DNA from: Liolophura sinensis | Taxonomy: Eukaryota; Mollusca; Polyplacophora; Chitonida; Chitonidae | DNA: 64,000 nucleotides | Direction of reading: 5' to 3' | Assembly: GCF_032854445.1 (NCBI RefSeq) | Contig: NC_088295.1 | Location: 1,120,501-1,184,500 of the forward strand | Shown: positions 25,801 to 40,800 of the stretch, piece after piece | How the letters are laid out: every line of letters starts with the position of its first letter | How positions within the stretch are numbered: the first letter of the stretch is position 1 | The notes under the pieces: model-generated | Seen by the model: only the letters and a program-made list of their open reading frames with translations | Database searches by the model: none | What the model was told of the DNA's origin: nothing | Program-made: the position numbers and the translations under genes

Positions 25801-28800
25801 TGGGAGAGAAAGTAACAGGGGAGTACATTGGAAGAGAAAGTAACAGGGAATGACGTTGGAAGAGAAAGTAACAGGGGAGTACATTGAAAGCTAAGAGAAA
25901 TTGGATCAATGTCAGGTTAGACTACATGTACATGTTTGTAAAGACTGGTATGGCAAATAAGCCATTCAATATGTATAGTGTAAGGATGTACGGGGATCTG
26001 ACTGGTTAGATGCCGTGTAAGGATGTAGGGGGATCTGACTGGTTAGATGCCGTGTAAGGATGTAGGGGGATCTGACTGGTTACATATCTAGTGATCGTGT
26101 AGGAGAATCTGATTGGTACATGCCTTGTAAGAATGTAGGAGAATCTGACTGGTGGCATGCCTTGTAAGGATGTGGGAGAATCTGACTGGTTGCATGCCTT
26201 GTAACGATGTAGGGAATTCTGACTGATTACATGCCTTGTAAGGATGTTGGGGAATCTTATCAACACATACCTTGCAAGGATGTAGGAGAATCTGATTGGT
26301 TGCATGTCTTGTAAGGATGTAGGGAGATCTGACTGGTACATACCTTGCAAGGATGTAGGGGAATCTAGCTAGTTACATGCCTTGTCAGGATGTGGGAGAA
26401 TCTGACTGGTAACATACCTTGTGAGGGTTTAGGAGAATCTGACTGGCTGTATGCCGTGTAAGGATGTGGGAGAATCTGACTGGTTACATACCTTGTGAGG
26501 GTTTAGGAGAATCTGACTGGCTGTATGCCGTGTAAGGATGTGGGAGAATCTGACTGGTTACATACCTTGTGAGAGTTTAGGAGAATCTGACTGGCTGTAT
26601 GCCGTGTAAGGATGTGGGAGAATCTGACTGGTTACATACCTTGTGAGGGTTTAGGAGAATCTGACTGGCTGTATGCCGTGTAAGGATGTGGGAGAATCTG
26701 ACTGGTTACATGTCTTGTGAGGGTGTAGGAGAATCTGACTGGCTGTATGCCGTGTAAGGATGTGGGAGAATCTGACTGGTTACATGCCTTGTGAGGGTTT
26801 AGGAGAATCTGACTGGCTGTATGCCGTGTAAGGATGTGGGAGAATCTGACTGGTTACATACCTTGTGAGGGTTTAGGAGAATCTGACTGGCTGTATGCCG
26901 TGTAAGGATGTAGGGAGAATCTGACTGGTTACATACCTTGTGAGGGTTTAGGAGAATCTGACTGGCTGTATGCCGTGTAAGGATGTGGGAGAATCTGACT
27001 GGTTACATACCTTGTGAGGGTTTAGGAGAATCTGACTGGCTGTATGCCGTGTAAGGATGTGGGAGAATCTGACTGGTTACATGCCTTGTGAGGGTTTAGG
27101 AGAATCTGACTGGCTGTATGCCGTGTAAGGATGTGGGAGAATCTGACTGGTTACATACCTTGTGAGGGTTTAGGAGAATCTGACTGGCTGTATGCCGTGT
27201 AAGGATGTGGGAGAATCTGACTGGTTACATGCCTTGTGAGGGTTTAGGAGAATCTGACTGGCTGTATGCCGTGTAAGGATGTGGGAGAATCTGACTGGTT
27301 ACATGCCTTGTAAGAGTGTGGGAGAATCTGCCTCTTTACATGCCTTGTGAGGGTGTAGGTGAATCTGACTGGTTACAGACCCTGTAAGAGTGTAGGAGAA
27401 TCTGACTGGTTACAGACCCTGTAAGAGTGTGGGAGAATCTGCCTGTTTACATGCCTTGTGAGGGTGTAGGTGAATCTGACTGGTTACAGACCCTGTAAGA
27501 GTGTAGGGGAATCTGACTGGTTACAGACCCTGTAAGAGTGTGGGAGAATCTGCCTGTTTACATGCCTTGTGAGGGTGTAGGTGAATCTGACTGGTTACAG
27601 ACCCTGTAAGAGTGTAGGAGAATCTGACTGGTTACAGACCCTGTAAGAGTGTGGGAGAATCTGCCTGTTTACATGCCTTGTGAGGGTGTAGGTGAATCTG
27701 ACTGGTTACAGACCCTGTAAGAGTGTAGGAGAATCTGACTGGTTACAGACCCTGTAAGAGTGTGGGAGAATCTGCCTGTTTACATGCCTTGTGAGGGTGT
27801 AGGTGAATCTGACTGGTTACAGACCCTGTAAGAGTGTGGGAGAATCTGCCTGTTTACATGCCTTGTGAGGGTGTAGGTGAATCTGACTGGTTACAGACCC
27901 TGTAAGAGTGTAGGAGAATCTGACTGGTTACAGACCCTGTAAGAGTGTGGGAGAATCTGCCTGTTTACATGCCTTGTGAGGGTGTAGGTGAATCTGACTG
28001 GTTACAGACCCTGTAAGAGTGTAGGAGAATCTGACTGGTTACAGACCCTGTAAGAGTGTGGGAGAATCTGCCTGTTTACATGCCTTGTGAGGGTGCAGGT
28101 GAATCTGACTGGTTACAGGCCCTGTAAGAGTGTAGGAGAATCTGAATGGTTACAGACCCTGTAAGAGTGTAGGGGAATCTGGATGGTTACATACCTTGTG
28201 AGGGTGTAGGAGAATCTGGATGGTTACATACCTTGTGAGGGTGTAGGAGAATCTGACTGGTTACAGACCCTGTAAGAGTGTAGGAGAATCTGACTGGTTA
28301 CAGACCCTGTTAGAGTGTAGGAGAATCTGAATGGTTACATACCTTGTCAGGGTGTAGGGGAATCTGACTGGTTACAGACCCTGTAAGAGTGTGGGAGAAT
28401 CTGCCTGTTTACATGCCTTGTGAGGGTGTAGGAGAATCTGAATGGTTACATACCTTGTAAGGATGTAGGAGCATGTTTTTCAAAGCTTCCATCAGGTCTG
28501 GTATAACTCCACCCACAGACTTCACTAACTTGTTCAGTTTGGTTGCATTTGGGAAAATGTCAGAGACTGTCAGTTCAAATCCTGAAAGATCATTGACCAA
28601 AAATGACTTTACTTTTATAAGACATGCATGAACAGGAAAGCACAGAATAAGGCATGGGAAAATGGCTTTCCCAATCAGCTTTGGTAATGATTACATGTAG
28701 GGTTATAACCAGACCAGACACACCCATTCATACACTCTTGTACTATGAACACTACATAACTACATGTAACCATGCTCCTCCTACTATAAATCTACTGGAC

Positions 28801-31800
28801 AGACAATTCTATATTCACATTTCCACTAAATCCTTAATAACAACACCACAGAGGCATAACAAAACAGATTTTGAACAGGGTCAAAGATTCTGAAAACTTA
28901 TTTCATTTTTGATAAGGGCAAAATCCACTGCCTGGTTTCACCGTGTACAAAATGTCTTAAAGTCATCAATTACATCTCCAATGGCAAACCTTTCTATATA
29001 AGCATATACAAAGATCTAGACAATGTTTAGGTAAACTGAACTGTCTGCAAACTCCACAGTATTGTATTTGCCAAAAACAGTGCATTTTTAAATCCCCTCA
29101 ATTCATTCTGCTTTACGCTACAGCTCAGTACTTTTTAAGATACCAGCCCTAACATTTACCTTAAAGCTGAATCTCAGGCACAATATGATACCAGCCCTAC
29201 CATTTACCTTAACGCTGATTCTCAGGTACAATATAATACCAGCCCTACCATTTACCTTAACGCTGATTCTCAGGCACAATATGATACCAGCCCTACCATT
29301 TAACTTAACACTGAATCTCAGGTACAATATAATACCGGCCCTACCATTTACCTTAACGTTGAATCTCAGGCACAATATGATACCAGCCTTACCATTTACC
29401 TTAACGCTGATTCTCAGGCACAATATGACACCAGCCCTAACTTTTACCTTAACGTTGAATCTCAGGTACAATATGATACCAGCCCTACCATTTACCTTAA
29501 CACTGAATCTCAGGTACAATATGATACCAGCCTTACCATTTACCTTAACGCTGAATCTCAGGTACAATATGATACCAGCCCTACCATTTACCTTAACGCT
29601 GAATCTCAGGCACAATATGATACTAGCCCTACCATTTACCTTAACGCTGAATCTCAGGTACAATATGATACCAGCCCTACCATTTACCTTAACGCTGATT
29701 CTCAGGTACAATATGATACCAGCCTTACCATTTACCTTAACGCTGATTCTCAGGTACAATATGATACCAGCCCTAACTTTTACCTTAACGCTGATTCTCA
29801 GGCACAATATGATACCAGCCCTACCATTTACCTTAACACTGAATCTCAGGTACAATATAATACCGGCCCTACCATTTACCTTAACGCTGAATCTCAAGCA
29901 CAATATGATACCGGCCCTACCATTTACCTTAACGCTGATTCTCAAGCACAATATGATACCGGCCCTACCATTTACCTTAACGCTGAATCTCAGGTACAAT
30001 ATGATACCAGCCCTACCATTTACCTTAACACTGATTCTCAGGCACAATATGATACCAGCCCTACCATTTACCTTAACACTGATTCTCAGGCACAATATGA
30101 TACCAGCCCTACCATTTACCTTAACACTGATTCTCAGACACAATATGATACCAGCCCTAACTTTTACCTTATCATATTGCTTTCCCTTTTATTGGATGCC
30201 GATGCCAAACCTCAAGGGATGCCATTAGTTACATCTGTACAAAGTACAGGTGGGCTAATAAAAGCCATAAAGTGTTACCTCCGGAGTTGAGATTTACAGT
30301 TTTCCAGTTGAATATCATCCTACCATCTTCACAAACCTCAAAAACACCTTTGTATGATCAACAGAACCATATGACGTTTAACCCCAAGCACTCACTCACT
30401 CACTCAACAGAACTGCCACAATCAAGGCAACATGGGTGACATGGACACGGCTTAAGGTCATCGAAAGAATATGAAGAGAAGCCAAATTTTCAACAGAAAA
30501 AACTCACCATTTTTATTGAATGTTTCCAGATATTGCTCCACCATAAGTATATATGATTTTGCCAACTTCCATGTGGGGTTGTTCCCAAACATTCTGTCAA
30601 TCTGTGAGCCGTAACTTACCACAAAGGCAGCCAGTCTTGATATTAAAAAAACAATTGAAGCACATTTAAAAAGAAAAAATTAAATCTGGATAATATATAC
30701 AGGTGTTCTACACAACAAATTTGTACTGCATGAACTAGTAACAGCCAAACTCATGTAAATACTTTTGTGTTTGAAGTTTATTTTTGTTTGTTGATAATAT
30801 CATGTAAAAAAAAACCTGTCTGTGTGTTGTTTATCATAGTATGGTTATAGTATTTGACACGACACATTTTGACAAGAACAACGCAGGTGGCACAATAAAT
30901 TATCTGTAAGTTTTCCTGTCCAAGAATCACCCGTCTTAAAGAGTCGTGAAGAAATAATGAGCCCTACAAAATGATACACTTATATAGAATCATGTGGTCA
31001 CACTAAATACAGCTGTAATTTGCCTCATCAGTTCATCTGGATCGAAATATGTGTAATGTGTCGTTGTCATTCTAGAATTGTGTTTGTAGCAAAATCACGG
31101 AGAAGCAACCCGTGTTATCTGTCAAGGCCTCTATACAAGCATAATGGCAACAAGACTTGTTATAAATGTATTGTTTCTCATACCAGAGGGCTTTTGTGCA
31201 CAAGTCTTAAAGCTATAAAGATTGTGCTATCACACACATAGTTATTTAGAGTGCAATTGCATTCGCTCATATGTATGTAACGCATGTACATCGAGAACAA
31301 CATTCCAGGAAGAGTTGTGTCCCTTTAAACGTATACCGACTAATGCATATGATTTGGTTTCTGATTTTGTTTGTTTTAATCTTGCAGTCAGTCTTCCATT
31401 CCTATCACCAAGATAATTTCCAGCCAGATAGTTGTCACAAGTAAAGTACCGACATCATGTCTCAAACCGCTCACACCCAGTTGTACAATAAAAGAGGATA
31501 TAAATAGACCCTGATTATGATAGGGGAACATCTTAATATGATGTCTGTTAAAAGGAAATGATAAAAGACGAATAATGACTTAAAACAAACGGACTTTGTC
31601 TTACTGAATTAAAACTCCAAGAAGGTACAGAACTGAACCACTGTAACTTCCCATGAGACCAACTGAAACAGCTCCAAACAGGTGTGCAATGTGCTGTTCT
31701 ACTCATATCTGAGAAAGAGGCAAACTTTCTCCTGCATGAACTTCTTATCAAAACAAGCCCATGGCAATAATATGACCTGGTGTTAATGAAAGATGCTGCT

Positions 31801-34800
31801 AAACCTTTAATTTTATCTACAACAAACACATACAGTACCTCGCAAACTCTTGTCCATCCAAGTGCTCAAAGCGCTCCAAGTATTGGTCCAAATCCGATAA
31901 TGATATATTCTCAATAAGTGAAATCATTCCTGAGTACTGAAGAGGATCCAGTACCATCTTGTACAGCTTGTAACCATCCTCTACCATTCGTGACCAATTA
32001 AATCCTCTCGCTGTGCCAATACCTCCGTCATTCTTCAGCAAGGCATCAATCTACAGTATACAAAACCAGAACAATTTATAATACACAAAACCAACGCATC
32101 AATCTATAATACACAAAACCAATGCATCAATCTATAATACACAAAACCAAAGCATCAATCTATAATACACAAACCTACACATCAATCTATAATACACGAA
32201 ACCAATGCATCAATCTAAAACACACAAAACCAATGCATCAATCTACAATACAGAAAACCAAGGCATCAATCTACAATACAGAAAACCAAGGCATCAATCT
32301 ACAATACAGAAAACCAAGGCATCAATCTACAGTATACAAAACCAACAGTTGAACCTACAGTACACAACACCAACACTTCAATCTATAATACACAAAACCA
32401 TAGCATCAATCTATAATACAGAAAACCAAGGCATCAATCTACAATACAGAAAACCAAGGCATGAATCTACAGTATACAAAACCAACAGTTGAACCTACAG
32501 TACACAACACCAACACTTCAATCTATAATACACAAAACCAAAGCATCAATCTATAATACACAAAACCAAGCCATCAATCTACAATACAGAAAACCAAGGC
32601 ATCAATCTACAATACAGAAAACCAACAGTTCAATCTACAGTATAAAAAACCAACACTTCAATCTATAATACACAATACCAACAGTTCAACGTACAGGTAC
32701 AAGACAAAAAAAAACAAAAAAACACTTCAATGTACTGTACACAAAATGAACACTTCCATCTACACCTGCAGTACACAAACCAACACCTCAATGTACAGTA
32801 CACAAACCAAGGTTTCAATGTACAAAACACAAAGACAAAACTTTAATGTACAATACACAAAATCAACAATTCAATCTTAAAAGACAGAATAAAGACATCA
32901 ATGTACAAGTTACAAAGCCAACATTTCACTTTCCAAAACACAGAATCAACAAGATCTACATTTATAACACAACAAAAAATACAGTAAGTTGTATACATAT
33001 ATAAGCCGGAATATTTCTTTGTGTTGTACATTCCTAAAAAGTGGCTTCTTAGTTCTCCTGACGTGTAGACTACCAAATATGTAAAATTCAATACTCTGAG
33101 TCTCCCTAGTTTTGTTTCACACAAAACTGATCCCTGACAAATGTGTGAATGTGCATGTAGCACCATACATTACAAATGTAACTGTTCAAAGCTTACATCG
33201 GTTCATATAAAGCCTTGCTGCCAAGTTGGTGACAGGTCAAGAACAAGATTTAAATCAAATACAGGCTACATATCTATAGCTGAAAAATTTAATGAGCGAA
33301 CCTTTCGCAACATGTCAGGACCCATGAAGTTGTAAATTGCCATAGCCTGATGCATCATCTGGTCTAAATCCAGGCTACAGATGTTGGTGAGCATCTCATC
33401 CAAGGGGACGTAATCAGGGATGGTCATCATGGTCTTCAGCTGGTGTGGGTTACACAGTACTGAGCTCAGATTCCCAGCGTTCACCAGTTGTGTGATCTGA
33501 AGAGGAAAGCAGGGAAGAAGTCACTGGATTTAATCTGATAGGCCCATGTACGCCTCTAACACCTGCTTACTGAATAATAACAGTGGCAGACACATTTAGC
33601 ACACACAAATATGATAGGCTCATGTACGCCTCTAACACCTGCTTACTGAATAAAAGCAGTGGCATATCTGACATAACATCCTCCTTTATCTCAAAATGGT
33701 ATTTTTGGCCTAATAAAATAATTATTCCACTTCATCAGTTGCATATTCTGAAAAACACAAAAGCTACTTTATTATCAGTTAATTACTCACAAATGCAGGG
33801 TTCTCTGCTACTGACAGAACGCCTCCCACCATCTCTGGGAAATATTTCATAACGTCCATTGTAATCTGACCAATGGCAGAGTTTCCTCCAAATAAATCTG
33901 AAATGAAGGAACAAGAAAGTACACATCTTTACATCAATGACCTATGATTTCATCCGAAAATTGTTAATGCCATGTTAAAAATACTACTTTTGCTACAAAA
34001 ACTGATGCTTTTTTCCAGTAGGATGCCAAACCTAGAAACACCATTGTAAGAGCCAGAGAACTCTCAGATCTCAGATCATTTCAATGCTATATACAGGTGC
34101 AGTACATTCAAATACAAAGCAGTTCCTGCAAAACCATGGCAGCTTAAGATATATATGAGAAATCTTCAGTGTACTGGAGGATTGTCACCTGCTTGTATAT
34201 GAGGAGTCGCCTGCATGTACACCTGGTACCCTCGGTGTACTGAAAGACTGTCACCTGCATGTACACAAGGAATCCTCCTCTGCATGCGCATGAGGAATCC
34301 TCACCTGCGTGTACACGTGGAATCCTCACCTGCATGTACACGAGGAATCCTCAGTACACTGGAAAATTCTTACATACATGTACACAAGGAATCCTCGCCA
34401 GCATGTACACCAGGAATCCTCAGTACACTGGAAATTCTTACATACATGTACACGAGGAATCCACACCTGCATCTACACGATGAATCCTCACCTGCATGTA
34501 CACCAGGAATCCTCAGTGTACTGGAGGATTGTCACCTGCATGTACAACAGGAATCCTCAGTGTATTGTAGGACTGTCACTGGCATGTACACCAGGAATCC
34601 TCAGTGTACTGGAGGGTTGTCACCTACATGTACACCAGGAATCCTCAGAGTACTGGAGGGTTGTCACCTACATGTACACCAGGAATCCTCAGAGTACTGT
34701 AGGACTGTCACCTACATGTACACCAGGAATCCTCAGAGTACTGGAGGACTGTCACCTACATGTACACCAGGAATCCTCAGAGTACTGGAGGACTGTCACC

Positions 34801-37800
34801 TTCATGTACACCAGGAATCCTCAGTGTACTGTAGGACTGCCACTTACATGTACACCAGGAATCCTCAGAGTACTGGAGGGTTGTCACCTACATGTACACC
34901 AGGAATCCTCAGAGTACTGTAGGACTGTCACCTACAGGTACACCAGGAATCCTCAGTGTACTGTAGGACTGTCACTTACATGTACACCAGGAATCCTCAG
35001 AGTACTGGAGGGTTGTCACCTCCATGTACACCAGGAATCCTCAGAGTACTGTAGGACTGTCACCTACATGTACACCAGGAATCCTCAGAGTACTGTAGGA
35101 CTGCCACTTACATGTACACCAGGAATCCTCAGAGTACTGGAGGGTTGTCACCTACATGTACACCAGGAATCCTCAGGGTACTGTAGGGCTGTCACCTACA
35201 TGTACACCAGGAATCCTCAGTGTACTGTAGGACTGTCACCTACATGTACACCAGGAATCCTCAGTGTACTGTAGGACTGTCACTTACATGTACACCAGGA
35301 ATCATCAGAGTACTGGAGGGTTGTCACCTCCATGTACACCAGGAATCCTCAGAGTACTGTAGGACTGTCACTTACATGTACACCAGGAATCCTCAGAGTA
35401 CTGGAGGACTGTCACCTTCATGTACACCAGGAATCCTCACTGGAGGGTTGTCACCTCCATGTACACCAGGAATTCTCAGAGTACTGGAGGGTTGTCACCT
35501 TCATGTATACCAGGAATCCTCAGTGTACTGTAAGGCTGTCTCTTACATGTACACCAGGAATCCTCAGTGTACTGTAGGACTGTCACCTACATGTGCACCA
35601 GGAATCCTCAGTGTACTGGAGGGTTGTCACCTACATGTACACCAGGAATCCTCAGTGTACTGGAGGGTTGTCACCTACATGTACACCAGGAATCCTCAGA
35701 GTACTGGAGGGTTGTCACCTACATGTACACCAGGAATCCTCAGTGTACTGGAGGGTTGTCACTTACATGTACACCAGGAATCCTCAGTGTACTGTAGGAC
35801 TGTCACCTACATGTACACCAGGAATCCTCAGAGTACTGTAGGACTGTCACCTGCATGTACACCAGGAATCCTCAGTGTACTGGAGGACTGTCACCTACAT
35901 GTACACCAGGAATCCTCAGTGTACTGGAGGGTTGTAACCTGCATGTACACCAGGAATCATCAGAGTACTGTAGGACTGTCACTTACATGTACACCAGGAA
36001 TCCTCAGTGTACTGTAGGACTGTCACTTACATGTACACCAGGAATCCTCAGAGTACTGGAGGACTTTCACCTACATGTATACCAGGAATTCTCAGAGTAC
36101 TGGAGGGTTGTCACCTCCATGTACACCAGGAATACTCAGAGTACTGGAGGGTTGTCACCTTCATGTATACCAGGAATCCTCAGTGTACTGTAAGACTGTC
36201 TCTTACATGTACACCAGGAATCCTCAGTGTACTGTAGGACTGTCACCTACATGTGCACCAGGAATCCTCAGTGTACTGTAGGACTGTCACCTACATGTAC
36301 ACAAGGAATCCTCAGTGTACTGGAGGATTGTCACCTACATGTATACCAGGAATCCTCAGTGTACTGGAGGACTGTTACCTACATGTACACCAGGAATCCT
36401 CAGTGTACTGTAGGACTGTCACCTACATGTGCACCAGGAATCCTCAGAGTACTGTAGGACTGTCACCTACATGTACACCAGGAATCCTCAGTGTACTGTA
36501 GGACTGCCACTTACATGTACACCAGGAATCCTCAGAGTACTGTAGGACTGTCACCTACATGTACACCAGGAATCCTCAGAGTACTGGAGGGTTGTCACCT
36601 ACATGTACACCAGGAATCCTCAGAGTACTGGAGGGTTGTCACTTACATGTACACCAGGAATCCTCTGAGTACTGTAGGACTGTCACCTACATGTGCACCA
36701 GGAATCCTCAGTGTACTGGAGGACTGTCACCTACATGTACAACAGGAATCCTCAGAGTACTGTAGGACTGTCACTTTCATGTACACCAGGAATCCTCAGT
36801 GTACTGGAGGGTTGTCACCTACATGTACACCAGGAATCCTCAGAGTACTGGAGGGTTGTCACTTCCATGTACACCAGGAATCCTCAGAGTACTGTAGGAC
36901 TGTCACCTACAAGTACACCAGGAATCCTCAGTGTACTGTAGGACTGTCACCTACATGTACACCAGGAATCCTCTGAGTACTGTAGGACTGTCACCTACAT
37001 GTACACCAGGAATCATCAGAGTACTGGAGGACTGTCACCTACATGTACACCAGGAATCCTCAGAGTACTGGAGGGTTGTCACCTACATGTACACCAGGAA
37101 TCCTCAGAGTACTGTAGGACTGTCACCTACATGTACACCAGGAATCCTCAGAGTACTGTAGGACTGTCACCTACATGTACACCAGGAATCCTCAGAGTAC
37201 TGGAGGGTTGTCACCTCCATGTACATGAGTATGCCATATCTAACAGCAACGCTATAAAACAAAAAAAAATGTCATGCCAGCAGGAACTGGAATCTCAGGA
37301 TTGCGTTCTGTGGATTGTGACCTATGACAAAGTTTATGATACATTAAGTCCTGTGGATTGTGACCTATGATAAAGTTTACGATACATTAAGTCCTGTCGA
37401 TTGTGACCTATGACAAAGTTTACGATACATTAAGTCCTGTCGATTGTGACCTATGACAAAGTTTACGATACATTACGTCCTGTCGATTGTGACCTATGAA
37501 AAAGTGTACGATACATTAAGTCATGTGGATTGTGACCTATGACAAAGTTTATGATAAATTACGTCATGTGAATTGTGATCTATGACAAAGTGTATGATAC
37601 ATTAATTCCTGTGGATTATGACCTATGACAAAGTGTATGATACATTAATTCCTGTGGATTGTGCCCTATGACAAAGTGTATGATACATTAATTCCTGTGG
37701 ATTGTGACCTATGACAAAGTGTATGATACATTAAGTCTTGTCGATTGTGACCTATGACAAAGTGTATGATACATTAAGTCTTGTGGATTGTGATCTATGA

Positions 37801-40800
37801 CAAAGTTTATGATACATTACGTCATGTGGATTGTGACCTATGACAAAGTTTATGATACATTACGTCATGTGGATTGTGACCTATGACAAAGTTTATGATA
37901 CATTACGTCATGTGGATTGTGACCTATGACAAAGTTTACGACACATTAAGTCCTGTGGATTGTGACCTATGATAAAGTTTACGATACATTAAGTCCTGTC
38001 GATTGTGACCTATGACAAAGTTTACGATACATTAATTCCTGTGGATTGTGCCCTATGACAAAGTTTATGATACATTAATTCCTGTGGATTGTGACCTATG
38101 ACAAAGTTTATGATACATTAAGTCTTGTGGATTGTGACCTATGATAAAGTTTATGATACATTAAGTCCTGTGGATTGTGACCTATGACAAAGTTTATGAT
38201 ACATTACGTCATGTGGATTGTGACCTATGACAAAGTTTATGATACATTAAGTCCTGTCGATTGTGACCTATGATAAAGTTTATGATACATTACGTCATGT
38301 GGATTGTGACCTATGACAAAGTTTATGATACATTACGTCATGTGGATTGTGACCTATGACAAAGTTTACGATACATTAAGTCCTGTGGATTGTGACCTAT
38401 GACAAAGTGTATGATACATTACGTCATGTGGATTGTGACCTATGACAAAGTTTATGATACATTACGTCATGTGGATTGTGACCTATGACAAAGTTTACAA
38501 TACATTAAGTCCTGTGGATTGTGACCTATGATAAAAGTTTATGATACATTAAGTCTTGTGGATTGTGATCTATGACAAAGTTTATGATACATTACGTCAT
38601 GTGGATTGTGACCTATGACAAAGTTTATGATACATTAAGTCCTGTGGATTGTGACCTATGACAAAGTGTATGATACATTACGTCATGTGGATTGTGACCT
38701 ATGACAAAGTTTATGATACATTACGTCATGTGGATTGTGACCTATGACAAAGTTTACAATACATTAAGTCCTGTGGATTGTGACCTATGATAAAAGTTTA
38801 TGATACATTAAGTCTTGTGGATTGTGACCTATGACAAAGTTTATGATACATTACGTCATGTGGATTGTGACCTATGACAAAGTTTATGATACATTAAGTC
38901 TTGTGGATTGTGACCTATGACAAAGTGTATGATACATTACGTCATGTGGATTGTGACCTATGACAAAGTTTATGATACATTAAGTCCTGTGGATTGTGGC
39001 CTATGACAAAGTTTATGATACATTACGTCATGTGGATTGTGGCCTATGACAAAGTTTATGATACATTACGTCATGTGGATTGTGACCTATGACAAAGTTT
39101 ATGATACATTACGTCATGTGGATTGTGACCTATGACAAAGTTTATGATACATTACGTCATGTGGATTGTGACCTATGACAAAGTTTACGATACATTAAGT
39201 CCTGTGGATTGTGACCTATGACAAAGTGTATGATACATTACGTCATGTGGATTGTGACCTATGACAAAGTTTATGATACATTACGTCATGTGGATTGTGA
39301 CCTATGACCAAGTTTATGATACATTAAGTCCTTGAATAAGTGATTCAAATTGGAAAATCAACATCACTTATTTCACAGGTATACGATGGAGGTCAGTTCT
39401 ATGGGTGGCCCAAAGGAGCCCTGAGGAAAACACGACCAACCTTCAGTATTGGTGAAAAAGCAGCTCACTTCAATGACCAGCAGACAGCACAAAATGCTTC
39501 ATGACGTTAACCACTTATTACCACAGAGCCATAAGAACAAAAGAATGTAAAAGTTCCTTGTTGAATGCCAGGAGGGCTGAGGCTAGATCTAGTGTGCCTC
39601 ACGTTTGGAGTTTGCATCTCTCCACAGAGCCATGCTCCTTCAAGAAAAGGTAAGATGTTAAAGTGTTAAGAAAGCCTACCAGTCATAGCTGTCATCTGAT
39701 CCATATATTCCTCCATGACTACCTCAGCAACACGAAAGTACCGTCCAACAATCGGCCACAGGTTGCTCTCTTCTAGTACTGGACCCCAAGTCTCCACTGC
39801 AACGGCAAACCTGCAAACATCAATTAGGACATGAGCTGGGTTGGAGGTAATTCACTAGAGATATTAAGTAGGACAACAAGATGAGCTGGGTTGGAGGTAA
39901 TTCACTAGAGATATTAAGTAGGACAACAAGATGAGCTGGGTTGGAGGTAATTCACTACAGATATTAAGTAGGACAACAAGATGAGCTGGGTTGGAGGTAA
40001 TTCACTACAGATATTAAGTAGGACAACAAGATGAGCTGGGTTGGAGGTAATTCACTACAGATATTAAGTAGGACAACAAGATGAGCTGGGTTGGAGGTAA
40101 TTCACTAGAGATATTAAGTAGGACAACAAGATGAGCTGGGTTGGAGGTAATTCACTGCAGATATTAAGTAGGACAACAAGATGAGCTGGGTTGGAGGTAA
40201 TTCACTAGAGATATTAAGTAGGACAACAAGATGAGCTGGGTTGGAGGTAATTCACTACAGATATTAAGTAGGACAACAAGATGAGCTGGGTTGGAGGTAA
40301 TTCACTACAGATATTAAGTAGGACAACAAGATGAGCTGGGTTGGAGGTAATTCACTAGAGATATTAAGTAGGACAACAAGATGAGCTGGGTTGGAGGTAA
40401 TTCACTACAGATATTAAGTAGGACAACAAGATGAGCTGGGTTGGAGGTAATTCACTACAGATATTAAGTAGGACAACATGATGAGCTGGGTTGGAGGTAA
40501 TTCACTACAGATATTAAGTAGGACAACAAGATGAGCTGGGTTGAGTCAACAAATCAACAAAGCATGTCACTCAGCGCAATAATATGCACAGCTAACTTCT
40601 GCATGTGTAGCCGGCGGATTACACTGATCAGCAACATGAGGCTGCATGTGCAGTCAGTATACACAGCACTGCCGACCTTCATTGTGTATGGTGATTTTAC
40701 AACCTTCAAATGAAATAATTATAGAACTGAACACGTTGTGTTCAGCTACAGAATGTTGTCTGGTGTTTTTGTATTATCGGCCATCAACGATCAACAACTG

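Noticed and set aside
29118-30228. 341- and 347-codon frames on opposite strands
   Set aside because: Product of a 48-bp repeat; both strands open at once, typical of an array and not of a gene.
31020-31829. Short open frames on both strands as small genes
   Set aside because: No domains, poor start context, and inside an intron whose flanking exons join in phase.
34215-37370. Plus-strand MYTRNPQ/CTPGILRVL frames
   Set aside because: All three frames are open through the 44-bp array because the unit lacks stops.
39310-40545. TTACGTCA and similar octamers as regulatory CRE sites
   Set aside because: They occur only as part of the minisatellite units next to this stretch; no independent evidence of function.
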